A stretch of 64,000 bases of DNA from Phycisphaerales bacterium (lineage in GTDB: Bacteria; Planctomycetota; Phycisphaerae; Phycisphaerales; SM1A02). The notes below the pieces were generated by a model that was not told the origin of the DNA, ran no database searches, and was given only the letters and a program-made list of their open reading frames with translations. The position numbers and the translations under genes are program-made. This document shows positions 10,005 through 20,319 of this stretch, piece by piece. The DNA is taken from assembly GCA_009691805.1 (NCBI GenBank), contig SIAK01000003.1, positions 39,520-103,519 on the forward strand, written 5' to 3'. Numbering within the stretch: the stretch's first letter is position 1; every line of letters begins with the position of its first letter.

Positions 10005-10550
10005 CAGACGCCTTCCTTCTGTGCATCAAGTGCAATGGCATTGCCAGCACTCGGGGTGGTCGTGTGGCAAGAATGCCAACGCCTCCCAATTGGGAAGTGG
10101 AGGGCCACAGAAGTTTGGGCGAGTCGAAGGTATTGCCCTGTGCTTCGCGTGCGCTCCGAGCGCACACATCAGGACGATGAACGCTTCTGCAACGATCGAG
10201 TCGCGCAAAAGGTTCGATGCAGAGACGCTTCCGTGCGAGTGAGGAATGAATCCTTATCGCGCGCCGCCCAACATTCGCGCAAGCGTGTCGAGAGACGCGC
10301 TCGGCGGAGGGACGGATGAAGTGAGGAAGCGCGAACGCTTCTCGTTTCTGCATCCTTTCCGCGGCAGCCTCGCGAATTCTCGATGCGTGTCTCGTCCAAA
10401 CTGGAGGAGCGATCGGGAGTTCGCAAAGGGCAATGCGCCACTCGCGCTGCTGCGGATACCGTTGACTTGCTCACCCAAAGTCGGGCGCATGCTCTATCGC
10501 GCACGCCCATGCTTCGTGGTCAGCCACATGTTCATTTTGACCCAAGGTTC
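10005..10550. other. 546-base gap between rne and ptsI, probable rne leader
   Basis: No convincing gene. A 78-residue frame (10254-10490, minus) and a 60-residue frame (10026-10208, minus) are open, but they are compositionally odd and lack good ribosome-binding sites. Because rne and ptsI are both on the minus strand, this stretch contains the rne promoter and probably a long 5' leader. RNase E genes elsewhere are autoregulated through such leaders; that role here is inference only. Confidence 0.4.
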
Positions 10551-12320
10551 CTACTCGGCTATCCAGCCAGCGAAGGACCCAGGATCAACTTTCCGAAGTT
10601 CATCGCGGAGGGTGTTGAGAACCTGCCGCTCAGAATCGAAGGAACCAACCCGGCGGGCTAGCTCTTCGCATTGTTCAACTGTCGTCGAGCGGATCACTCG
10701 CTTGATAAGCGGAATCTGACTCGGGACAAGGGAGAGTGTACGGAGCCCAAGCCCAATGAGCAACATCGTGTAAATCGCCTCGCCTGCGACTTCACCGCAC
10801 AAAGAACAGTCGATGCCCGCGCGGCGAGCCGTGCGGACGACGGTTTTGACGAGGTAGAGCACAGCAGGGCTCGCACCTGAATAGAGGTGCGCGACACGCT
10901 CATTGCCTCGATCGACCGCAAGCGTGTACTGGATGAGATCATTCGTGCCAATCGAGAAGAAGGAGACTTCTTTTGCGAAGGCGTTCGCCATCAGCGCCGC
11001 ACTTGGCGTCTCGACCATGATGCCAATTGGAATGTTGGGGTCGTAACGAACGCCTTCTTCGGAGAGTTCCTCGCACACATCATTGAAGATGAGTCGCGCT
11101 TGCCGCAATTCCATCACCGTAGAGACGAGTGGGAACATCAATTTCAACGGGCCAAACGCGCTGGCGCGGAGAATTGCTCGAAGTTGCGTCTTGAAGAGCG
11201 CTTTGTGTTGCAGGCAGTAACGAATCGAACGAAGTCCGAGGAACGGATTGCGTTCTGGTTCAGCCGCGCGTTGCTGCGTGTACTTGTCGGCGCCAAGATC
11301 GAGCGTTCGAATCGTGCAAGGGCGACCCTTCAGCAATTCAATCGTGTGCTTGTACGCAGCGAACTGCTCTTCTTCTGTGGGTTCGTGATCGCTGGTGAGG
11401 AAGAGGAATTCTGTGCGATACAACCCAACGCCATCGCCGCCGTTGGCGAACACGCTCTCCACTTCATGCGGAAACTCAATGTTCCCGAGCAATTGAATGC
11501 GCGTGCCATCTTTCGTCACAGGCTCAAGCAGCGCAGTGTTGCGCAACATGCTGCGATAGACGGAAAAGCGTTCTTGCTGAATCGTGTATTCCGCAATGGT
11601 GCGTGCGTCAGGGCGCACGATGATGACGCCTGTGTCGCCATCGATGATGACCATGTCACCGTCAGACACACGTCCCATGACGCGGCTGCAACCAACGACG
11701 CAAGGAATCTCGATCGCGCGCGCGACGATCGAAGTGTGACTCGTGCGTCCTCCAAGGTCCGTCGCGATGCCGATCACCAGCGTGCGATCCATGCCGGCAG
11801 TCTGCGAAGGCGTCAGCTCGTGTGCGATGACGATCGTCGGTTCGGTCAGTGTTGCGATGCGGTTTTCATCTTCGCCCATGAGCTTCGCGAGCACGCGACG
11901 ATCGAGATCGAGGACGTCATTCGCTTTCTGGCTGAACATCTCGCTGCCGAGCGCGCGAAACTGATCGGCGAGTTTTTGGAACGCATCCGCAACAGCCATT
12001 TCTGCATTGACACGGTCGTCGCGAATGCGCGCGCGCATCGGTGCGAGGAGGGTGGGATCTTGCAACAGGCCGAGGTGAAATCCGAAGATCTTCGCGGCAT
12101 CCCGACCAATTTGCGCTTCAGTGCGATCACGCAGTACGCCAAGTTCATCCACTGCAGCGCGGAGCGCGTCGTCCAATCGTGCGACTTCGGCTTCAATCGC
12201 ATCCGCTTCGATTTCGCGGCGCGGCACATGCGTCTCCGCATGACCGAGCACGATCGCTCTGCCCATGACGATCCCCGGGGAGACAGGGATGCCTTTGACG
12301 GATTGCATTCCAACGCGCAT
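10551..12320 (-). CDS. ptsI: Phosphoenolpyruvate-protein phosphotransferase (PTS enzyme I)
   Basis: Enzyme I takes phosphate from PEP onto a histidine and passes it to HPr. The swivelling-domain active site reads GGRTSHTSIVAR with the His near residue 194. The PEP-binding barrel shows LYRTEFLFL, IGTNDLIQYTLAVDR and the catalytic Cys near 507 (CSLCGEVAGE). Length 589 matches the usual 570-590. The start may be at 12320 or four codons later (MQSVKGIPVSPG); an AGGA lies upstream of the first. No HPr, HPr kinase or EII gene is nearby, so whether it feeds sugar uptake or a regulatory PTS cannot be told. Confidence 0.95.
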   Translation of the reverse strand: MRVGMQSVKGIPVSPGIVMGRAIVLGHAETHVPRREIEADAIEAEVARLDDALRAAVDELGVLRDRTEAQIGRDAAKIFGFHLGLLQDPTLLAPMRARIRDDRVNAEMAVADAFQKLADQFRALGSEMFSQKANDVLDLDRRVLAKLMGEDENRIATLTEPTIVIAHELTPSQTAGMDRTLVIGIATDLGGRTSHTSIVARAIEIPCVVGCSRVMGRVSDGDMVIIDGDTGVIIVRPDARTIAEYTIQQERFSVYRSMLRNTALLEPVTKDGTRIQLLGNIEFPHEVESVFANGGDGVGLYRTEFLFLTSDHEPTEEEQFAAYKHTIELLKGRPCTIRTLDLGADKYTQQRAAEPERNPFLGLRSIRYCLQHKALFKTQLRAILRASAFGPLKLMFPLVSTVMELRQARLIFNDVCEELSEEGVRYDPNIPIGIMVETPSAALMANAFAKEVSFFSIGTNDLIQYTLAVDRGNERVAHLYSGASPAVLYLVKTVVRTARRAGIDCSLCGEVAGEAIYTMLLIGLGLRTLSLVPSQIPLIKRVIRSTTVEQCEELARRVGSFDSERQVLNTLRDELRKVDPGSFAGWIAE

Positions 12321-12609
12321 GAGAAATGGATCCTACGGGATGCAGCCAAAGGGCGCGTGCCCTTCATGCACGAGGTTGGCGTTGCACAACCGTAGATTTC
12401 AGCGCGCCATACGTAGATCGCCGCGACTCGAATGAAGCGTAATTTTGGAGGCGCGATGTCTTCGGTCAATGGAGTAGCGCCAGTGGAGAACGAATGGCAG
12501 TCGCAGTTTGTGTTAGGATTTGGGGGTTGAGGCTTCTTGAGGAATTGAGGGAAGCGTGGCGTTGCTGATTGACCTTTTCTGTCAGGAAAACCGAAAGGAA
12601 AACTACTTT

Positions 12610-13278
12610 ATGTTTTGTCAAAAATGCGCAGCGGATACTCCGAGCGGTGCCCTCGCGTGCCCTAGTTGCGGTTTCGCAACCGCGTCCGCGAGTTCAACTG
12701 CAACAGAGGGGAACAAATTGAAAGTTGCTTGTCAGGATGCGCAGCGATCACTCACGCAGCTCGCGCAAAATCCCGTCGGAAGTTTGTCCACCGTGTTCGA
12801 GAGTCTCGGACAGTCTCGAGCGATGGGAGTTGGAATCGCATTCGGTGTGCTCTTCGCGTTCTGCATCGCATTCAGTCTGTATCGCCTTGTGCCTAACTAC
12901 GGAGAGTCTCATGGGTTTGGTCGCTTCATGGAGTTTCTCCTCGTCGCAGCCGTGCCATTCATCGGACTCGCGGCAGCGAGTTTTTGCATCCAGTCGGCGT
13001 GTCGAAGTGTTGGTGGGGCGGCAGCAGCTGCATTCATCGCGGGATCGGCACTGCTTCCATTTGGTCTGGTCGCTGTTCTGGCGGCGATTCTTGGTCTCGC
13101 AAACATGGAGGTAGTCGGCGTCGCAGCATTTTTCTGCTGCTGCCTCAGCATTGTGATGCTGTTCGTCAGCCTCACTCGGATCTGCGCGATTTCAGACCGA
13201 GCAGCCACCATTTCACTCCCCGTGATGCTGCTCGCAGCCGCGTGGTTGTCGAAGATTATGTATACGGCAATGCAGTAG
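12610..13278 (+). CDS. Zinc-ribbon polytopic membrane protein, function unknown
   Basis: A 222-residue protein beginning MFCQKCAADTPSGALACPSC, a zinc ribbon with Cys3, Cys6, Cys17 and Cys20. Residues about 75-222 contain four or five hydrophobic segments. The start at 12610 is preferred over an upstream in-frame ATG because the zinc ribbon begins there and GAAAGGA lies about ten bases upstream. It stands alone between divergent ptsI and convergent dnaK. Two other membrane proteins with zinc-ribbon N-termini occur at 22.4-24 kb. No function is recognised. Confidence 0.7.
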   Translation: MFCQKCAADTPSGALACPSCGFATASASSTATEGNKLKVACQDAQRSLTQLAQNPVGSLSTVFESLGQSRAMGVGIAFGVLFAFCIAFSLYRLVPNYGESHGFGRFMEFLLVAAVPFIGLAAASFCIQSACRSVGGAAAAAFIAGSALLPFGLVAVLAAILGLANMEVVGVAAFFCCCLSIVMLFVSLTRICAISDRAATISLPVMLLAAAWLSKIMYTAMQ

Positions 13279-13314
13279 GTTCATCACTTCGACGGGAGCT
13301 GGTCGAACACAGAA

Positions 13315-13360
13315 GAAGGGCGCGTAGAGACGGTTTTCGGTTTCTACGCGCCCTTCATTT
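13315..13360. terminator. Bidirectional rho-independent terminator between the zinc-ribbon gene and dnaK
   Basis: A perfect 14-base stem: GAAGGGCGCGTAGA at 13315-13328 pairs with its complement at 13343-13356, with a 14-base loop. ATTT follows on the plus strand. The two flanking genes converge here, so it can stop transcription from both sides. Confidence 0.85.
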
Positions 13361-13386
13361 ACTGGAGGGTGGTTGGTGTAGGTTGC

Positions 13387-15288
<1,902 letters not shown>

Positions 15289-15509
15289 AAGTGTGAATTC
15301 CTTTTCGCCTTGGGGTTGCCAAGAGCGAGCTCTCGAGAAGGCAACTCGAATGCCAACTTCGCGAGTGCGATTCGCCGCTTAAACGCTACGTCGTGTGCGT
15401 CGGAATGCGCCGCGATCGGAATTCACCTGCCAATCTGGCACGGGTGCGCTCCGGCGACGCATCGCTGCTACAACCTCCATCCTGATTCCCGTCCAATCGC
15501 GCCTTACTT

Positions 15510-16499
15510 ATGACTGCCCACTCCAAGACTTTTCTCGATCACGCGCCTTACGGGATTCTCGTGGACGCGATAGAACGGTGGGCCGTTGCAGCCCAGTCGC
15601 TGCGCGAGTCATTGACCGAATCAGCGATCGCGCGGAAGTCTGACGGTTCCATCGTGACGGCGGTGGACGTGGCCATACAGGCACTCGCGCTCGACCTGTT
15701 GGCGAGCATCGATGATGCGCCGGCGCTTGCGGAAGAAACCGCAGATTCACTGCATGCACTCGCAGGCGGTCTCGGTGTTGTCATGGAGGTGTTGCGTGCG
15801 CTTGAACCAACTTCACGGATCACCGAGCAGAGTTTTCTTCCCTCACTTGTGCAACGCATTGCGCGAGGAACGGAAGACCGCTTCTGGATTCTCGATCCCA
15901 TCGACGGCACTCGCAGTTTCGTGCGCGGCGGGCATTGGTGCGTCTGCCTCGCGCTCGTGGAACAGGGCGCGCTGGAGTTTGCGGTGAACGCGCTTCCGAC
16001 GGTGGAACATGGCGTGACGCAGGCGGCAGTTCGCGGTCGTGGTTCATTCGAGCGTCCGATTTCGATCCGCGAGAAGTCCGATTGGAAACGCCTGCAATCG
16101 CGTGATTCGATGCAGATGACTGTGCGCGTTGCAAGTGCGCCGAGTTCGAACGCGAGGTCTGCCTGGCGCGCGCGTGTTCTTGCGTGCGCTGCCTCTCGCG
16201 ACATGCGTGTCGATTGGGTCGACGCAGAGAGTCAGGCGAAGTATGCGCTCGTGGCACGAGGTGATGCGGATCTTGTCTTGACACCGCAGAGCGCGGGCGG
16301 CGCGGCACTTTGGGATCACGCGGGCGGCGCGCTGATCGCAGTCGAAGCGGGAGCGCGCGCGATGAGCTTTGATGGAAGCGCGATCGCATGGAATGTCGGA
16401 CGCGATGTTGGTATGAAAGGCGGGCTCGCGGTGGGCACATCGAGGGCACTGCCACTCGCGGAGTCTCTCGCGACGAACGCTGCGGAGCAATCGACTTGA
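15510..16499 (+). CDS. Inositol monophosphatase family protein, probable 3'(2'),5'-bisphosphate nucleotidase
   Basis: A Mg-dependent phosphatase of the IMPase/CysQ/Hal2 superfamily. KSDGSIVTAVD near residues 43-53 supplies one metal-binding Asp, WILDPIDGTRSF near 126-137 is the central metal motif, and WDHAGGALIAVEAG near 268-281 is the substrate motif. The phrase KSDGSxVTxxD and the 'RGGHWCVCLAL' segment after the central motif fit Hal2/CysQ-type enzymes, which remove the 3' phosphate from PAP left by sulfate assimilation. That substrate is inferred. At 329 residues it is slightly long. The next gene starts inside its stop codon. Confidence 0.85.
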   Translation: MTAHSKTFLDHAPYGILVDAIERWAVAAQSLRESLTESAIARKSDGSIVTAVDVAIQALALDLLASIDDAPALAEETADSLHALAGGLGVVMEVLRALEPTSRITEQSFLPSLVQRIARGTEDRFWILDPIDGTRSFVRGGHWCVCLALVEQGALEFAVNALPTVEHGVTQAAVRGRGSFERPISIREKSDWKRLQSRDSMQMTVRVASAPSSNARSAWRARVLACAASRDMRVDWVDAESQAKYALVARGDADLVLTPQSAGGAALWDHAGGALIAVEAGARAMSFDGSAIAWNVGRDVGMKGGLAVGTSRALPLAESLATNAAEQST

Positions 16500-17437
16500 G
16501 TGGATTCGATCGCGTGCTGCTGTTCTTCGCGCGCGCCGCTGCACTCCTTGCGATCACGGTTGTCGCCGCATTTCTCGTCTCCGAGTTACTCACGGATCGC
16601 ATCGCGAATTTGCAAGCGTTGTGGTGGTTGCCTCGACGCTGGTTCGCGCTTTCTTGCGTGGCGTTTTGCATTCTCGTCGTCGGATTTCAACGGAAGTCGA
16701 AGCTCGCGTGGTCGCTGCTTGGATTCGCACTCGTCCTCGCGCTTCGCAGCGTGCTCCTTGATTGGGGAGGTGCGAAGCCTCGGCCCGCGGGAAGTTTTCG
16801 CCTCGTGCATTGGAACGCATCCGCACCTGCTTCCCGCACCGCGCAATCGGCGATTGCATCGTTGCTTCGCGCGGATGCGGATGTGATTGTGCTTACAGAT
16901 CCAGGCGCGCTGCTTCGTGATGGCAACGCGCAATTGTTTAGTGCAGCGGGGTATGAACTGGTGCGCGCGGGCCGATTCGCAGCACTCGCTCGCGTGCCCA
17001 TCGTGGAAGCGATGCCGTTGCTCGCGCAGGATGGTCGTCACGTCTCAAAGTTTGTCGTCGAAGCGCTCGCCCATCGACTCGTGATTGAAGCTCTCGATTT
17101 TCCATCCTCCATGGATGTTCCTCGTTACGCGCTTGCGGAGAGCGTCAAACGCGATCTTGCATCGCTCCGCGCTGACACGCCTGACATCGCGGTGGGCGAT
17201 TTCAATATTCCGCGGGGAAGTGCATCTCTCGGCGCGCTCTATCCAGGCTTTCGCGAATCGTTCAGCGAAAGCGGCAGCGGTTGGGGCGCGACCTTTCCAC
17301 GACACGCGCCGGTCTTTCACATTGACCTAACACTCATTGGCGCACGATGGACTTCGGTGCGAAGCGCAGTCGTCGACCCCGGCAGTGGTCGGCACGCATT
17401 TCAGGTTGTCGATCTGGTTCCCGCAGATGCGCCGTAA
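16496..17437 (+). CDS. Membrane-anchored endonuclease/exonuclease/phosphatase (EEP) family protein
   Basis: About 313 residues. Two or three hydrophobic helices at the N-terminus are followed by an EEP fold: FRLVHWNASAP corresponds to the first strand with its catalytic Asn, VGDFNIP to the GDFN motif and HIDLTLIG to the final HID motif. These give the Mg-dependent phosphodiesterase site. The start is taken as TTG at 16496, which overlaps the upstream TGA (TTGA) like the ATGA overlaps seen elsewhere here; a GTG at 16511 is possible. The active domain probably faces the periplasm. Nucleic acid, lipid or inositol phosphate substrates are all possible. Confidence 0.75.
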   Translation: MSGFDRVLLFFARAAALLAITVVAAFLVSELLTDRIANLQALWWLPRRWFALSCVAFCILVVGFQRKSKLAWSLLGFALVLALRSVLLDWGGAKPRPAGSFRLVHWNASAPASRTAQSAIASLLRADADVIVLTDPGALLRDGNAQLFSAAGYELVRAGRFAALARVPIVEAMPLLAQDGRHVSKFVVEALAHRLVIEALDFPSSMDVPRYALAESVKRDLASLRADTPDIAVGDFNIPRGSASLGALYPGFRESFSESGSGWGATFPRHAPVFHIDLTLIGARWTSVRSAVVDPGSGRHAFQVVDLVPADAP

Positions 17438-17443
17438 AACGCA

Positions 17444-18256
17444 TCAATCTTGCGGCGTCTGATCGATGCGCTTCCAAATCGCAAGATACAACTCAAGCAT
17501 GGGTGGCGGCGGAGCGGAATCGTCATCGGCAGAAGGGGTGTTGGACACCACGAATTGACCCGCGTCGACCCACCAATCCACCGAGCCGTCACCCTTCAAT
17601 CGATTGGATCCGGTGCGATGATTGAAGTCGGTTCGCGTTCGGAATCCATCGGCGAGAAGGATCGTGCGGGAGCCAAGCGGATCAGAACGGCGGCGCGGAC
17701 GAAGTATATCTGTGTAGTCCATATCGCCGCGATACTGATAGTTGGAGAAGACCCGTTGTGAGAACGAGGCATGCGCAAACTCAGGCACGTATCGTTCGTA
17801 GTCATGGTGCCCGTGATGCGATGGGCAATAGAGACAGCGTTCATCGGTGACGTAGCCACCCATTCGCGAAAGCAACAAACCCAATCCATCTAGCTTCGCT
17901 TCGCCATTCGAAACTGATGTCGTGAGGCACAGCATTTCGCCGATGCGCGGCGAGGTTGTCGGTGCATAGGATGATGGCGGAAGTCGATTGTTCCAATCGT
18001 CCGCGTAGGTGATCAGCCCCGCTCCGATTTGCCGCATATTGTTCAGGCATTCGAGGCGCGCACCTGCGCGTCGCGCCTGACTGAGCGCTGGCATCAACAT
18101 CGAGGTAAGAATCACAACGATACTGATGACGACCAAAAACTCAACGAGTGTAAATGCGCGCGTGTTGCGTCCGCGGCGGGCGGATTTCTTGCAGAAGCAG
18201 AATGGCGGAGATAGGGGTGGAGATAGGGGCAACGCTACCGTTCGTAGCGTGTGCAT
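17444..18256 (-). CDS. Prepilin-type N-terminal cleavage/methylation protein with H-X9-DG motif
   Basis: The N-terminus carries a basic stretch followed by RAFTLVEFLVVISIVVI, a type IV prepilin-like signal with the key Glu at +5. The body is of the type abundant in planctomycetes. Near the C-terminus HRTGSNRLKGDG fits the H-X9-DG processing-associated motif, followed by SVDWW. It is probably a pseudopilin or exported surface protein; many paralogues are expected in the genome. The ATG at 18256 is chosen; a TTG at 18310 is also in frame. The cleavage residue is Ala rather than the usual Gly. It converges on the EEP gene with seven bases between. Confidence 0.8.
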   Translation of the reverse strand: MHTLRTVALPLSPPLSPPFCFCKKSARRGRNTRAFTLVEFLVVISIVVILTSMLMPALSQARRAGARLECLNNMRQIGAGLITYADDWNNRLPPSSYAPTTSPRIGEMLCLTTSVSNGEAKLDGLGLLLSRMGGYVTDERCLYCPSHHGHHDYERYVPEFAHASFSQRVFSNYQYRGDMDYTDILRPRRRSDPLGSRTILLADGFRTRTDFNHRTGSNRLKGDGSVDWWVDAGQFVVSNTPSADDDSAPPPPMLELYLAIWKRIDQTPQD

Positions 18257-18401
18257 CGCAGAGGGATGTGGATCCAGGTAGTGAGTCACCGAGGAAACGC
18301 CTTTACTCAAATTCGAATCTCAAACAGATCCGAGTTCAGCGCCTTGCGCCTCTCAGAGTAACCCAGAAACGGACGCTTTGGCAGGAAATGATGCGAATCG
18401 G

Positions 18402-18420
18402 CACTCGAGAGTGGTAAAAT
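18402..18420 (+). promoter_or_regulatory. Palindrome next to a -10-like box upstream of the sigma factor
   Basis: A perfect 12-base palindrome, CACTCGAGAGTG (18402-18413), is followed by TAAAAT (18415-18420), about 90 bases before the sigma factor start. It could be an operator overlapping the promoter. No matching -35 box is obvious, so the promoter call is weak. Confidence 0.3.
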
Positions 18421-18511
18421 TCCCACGCTTCCTCTTCTCCATGCATCAGAAGCACCGAGAATGCTGAAGCGGCCCGCCTCGCTCAAACCTCTGAACTTTG
18501 CGTAGATCTCC

Positions 18512-19105
18512 ATGCAACCCGATTCAACCAATCCCGATCCGACCAGCGACGATTGGCGGCTGATGCAAGAAGTCGCCAGCGGCGATGAACGGGCGGTTGG
18601 TGAGTTGTACGACCGATTTGGAGCTCTCGTTTACAAATCCTGCCGGCAGGTGCTGTATTCGGCTGCGGAATCAGAAGACGCCTCGCAGGAGGTTTTTGTG
18701 CGGTTGTGGCGAACTGCGGACCGTTTCGATCCGCATCGAGCAAAGCTTGTGACGTGGGTCATGCTCATCACCCGCCGGTTACTCATCGACCGGCTTCGGA
18801 AACAAACTGTTCGTGCAGAGCGACTCGGTGTGGACGAGATTGGGATCAAGCTGCAAGATCCGAACAAGACTGCGAAAGAGCAGGAGAGTTCACTAGAGGA
18901 GCGCGCGAAGTTGGCGCATCGACTGCGCGATCTTCCGGACCTGCAGCGCGCGGTTATCGAGCGCGCGTATCTGCACGGATTCAGTCTGCGTGAGATCGCG
19001 ACTCAATTGGAGACCCCGTTAGGAACTGTTAAAAGTGCGCTGAGTCGCGGACTTGGGAAGCTCCGCGAGCGCGCGCTGAATGATCGAGGAAGTGGCCGCG
19101 TATGA
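18512..19105 (+). CDS. ECF-type RNA polymerase sigma factor
   Basis: 197 residues with the two domains of an extracytoplasmic-function sigma factor. Region 2 spans about 28-95 (LYDRFGALVYKSCRQVL, SEDASQEVFVRLWR, then LITRRLLIDRLRK). Region 4 spans about 125-185, with a helix-turn-helix reading FSLREIATQLETPLGTVKSA. This fits the SigK/SigL-like ECF groups with membrane anti-sigma partners. The next long gene is a one-span membrane protein, the probable anti-sigma factor. The start was kept at 18512; the first 15 residues are polar and may be dispensable. Confidence 0.92.
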   Translation: MQPDSTNPDPTSDDWRLMQEVASGDERAVGELYDRFGALVYKSCRQVLYSAAESEDASQEVFVRLWRTADRFDPHRAKLVTWVMLITRRLLIDRLRKQTVRAERLGVDEIGIKLQDPNKTAKEQESSLEERAKLAHRLRDLPDLQRAVIERAYLHGFSLREIATQLETPLGTVKSALSRGLGKLRERALNDRGSGRV

Positions 19106-19248
19106 GCAAATGCAAACTCGTGCATGGGTTCTGCACTCGAGGAGATGCTGATTTCACGCCATTTTGGTCGATCTCGCTGCAGCGATGGAACAGGTTCGAG
19201 AGATTTCCGTATTGGAAAACATGGAGCACTTGCGCTCGAGCAGGCTAG
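19102..19248 (+). CDS. Possible 48-residue ORF overlapping the sigma factor stop
   Basis: An ATG at 19102 overlaps the TGA of the sigma gene (ATGA), and the frame runs 48 codons to TAG at 19246. The product is Trp- and Cys-rich (five Trp, three Cys) and basic, with no recognised domain. It fills most of the 183-base gap before the anti-sigma gene. The overlap suggests translational coupling, but composition is odd enough that this may be a chance frame. Confidence 0.25.
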   Translation: MSKCKLVHGFCTRGDADFTPFWSISLQRWNRFERFPYWKTWSTCARAG

Positions 19249-19288
19249 ATGACGACTGCGCAGCGCGCAGCTGGAATGTATTGAGATC

Positions 19289-20206
19289 ATGACGGATCGA
19301 ACGCGAATAGAAGAAGCAGCAATGACGAATTCAGAATACTTCAATCGCGACCAACTGCTCGAGCATGCATTGCTCGACGCACATGGCTTGCTCGACGAAG
19401 TCGATACCGCGCGATTCTCGCGAGGCTTTCAGCAAGCGACGCCACAGTTGCAAGCAGAGATTGTTCGGATCCAAGAAATCGCTGCGACGATTCCAGAGTT
19501 TCAGACGAGCGAGTCGCCCGTACCGTCGTTGCGGCTGCGAACCATTGCCCGCGTCATGCACGCGGCGGAAGAAGCGGCACGCCCTGCGACGATCGCGCGC
19601 ATTGGCCGAGACGAAAAGCGCGAAGTCACGCGCGAGATGAGCAACGCCTCAGGTCACACAGTTTCCGAGGAGTTGGGCGCACTGCGAGGAGAGATTGCAC
19701 AGCGCACGCGAGCGCCGTTTGCGCAATCTTTCTGGCGCGCAGCTGCGCTCTTTTTCGCAGCAGGACTGGCCGTCACGCTGTGGTTCAACGCGCGCAGCAT
19801 CGAGAGTATTCGCGTGCTTGCGGAAGCAGTGAATAGCAATCGATTCAATCAAGAGATTGCCCACCTTGCGGAACTTGCGCCTGGCTTTGAAGGGCATGAT
19901 TTCAATGGGTCGACGCCGTATCTGTTGAGCGCAACAGCCGCAGGCGGCAAGGCGAGCGGCGTTCTTTATCTCGATGCGAGTTCAGGCACGATCGCGATCG
20001 TGGCGTTTGGCTTAAAGGAAGGCGCGACGCTCGTGCTCCGCACGAAAGATGAATCGGGTGCGGTGCACAACATCGGAACCTGTGTTGCGAGCAAGGGTGC
20101 TTGTGCTGGCTATTTCGCGAGCATCCCCGCGGCGGATTTCGGCAAGGTCTTCGAACTGGCCGCGGCGAACGGCGACGTGGTGCTGCGCGTTCGATCGAAT
20201 GTGTGA
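19289..20206 (+). CDS. Probable anti-sigma factor, single membrane span
   Basis: 305 residues. The N-terminal part (LEHALLDAHGLLDEVDTARF) resembles the cytoplasmic end of RskA-like anti-sigma factors but lacks the HxxxCxxC zinc site. One membrane helix is near 150-170 (AAALFFAAGLAVTLWF). The exported C-terminal domain (SGVLYLDASSGTIAIVAFGL...GATLVL) matches the beta-rich RskA C-terminal pattern. Its place directly after an ECF sigma gene is the main functional evidence. An alternative start is the ATG at 19322, preceded by GAAGAAG. It is followed by a terminator. Confidence 0.75.
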   Translation: MTDRTRIEEAAMTNSEYFNRDQLLEHALLDAHGLLDEVDTARFSRGFQQATPQLQAEIVRIQEIAATIPEFQTSESPVPSLRLRTIARVMHAAEEAARPATIARIGRDEKREVTREMSNASGHTVSEELGALRGEIAQRTRAPFAQSFWRAAALFFAAGLAVTLWFNARSIESIRVLAEAVNSNRFNQEIAHLAELAPGFEGHDFNGSTPYLLSATAAGGKASGVLYLDASSGTIAIVAFGLKEGATLVLRTKDESGAVHNIGTCVASKGACAGYFASIPAADFGKVFELAAANGDVVLRVRSNV

Positions 20207-20250
20207 TCGGACAAGAACACGCGCATCACGCGCTGGTGTTTCAAGAACAA

Positions 20251-20274
20251 ACCCGCTTTATAGAGCGGGTTTTT
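20251..20274 (+). terminator. Rho-independent terminator after the anti-sigma gene
   Basis: ACCCGCT (20251-20257) pairs with AGCGGGT (20264-20270) around a six-base loop, followed by TTTT. It lies 45 bases after the stop codon of the anti-sigma gene and ends the sigma/anti-sigma operon. Confidence 0.85.
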
Positions 20275-20319
20275 CATTGCATTTGTAGAGCGTGACTGAA
20301 CAGCCGTTCTGTCGCTGTA

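Noticed and set aside
8439..10319. Open frame of 626 codons on the plus strand
   Set aside because: Antisense to rne; the composition is that of reverse codons and no family is visible.
10887..12395. Open frame of 502 codons on the plus strand
   Set aside because: Antisense to ptsI, where all enzyme I motifs are intact.
12456..12530. 24-codon ORF with GGAGG upstream
   Set aside because: Too short to support, and the GGAGG is only four bases from the ATG.
15289..15509. CIRCE or heat-shock element upstream of dnaK
   Set aside because: No inverted repeat of the expected form was found.
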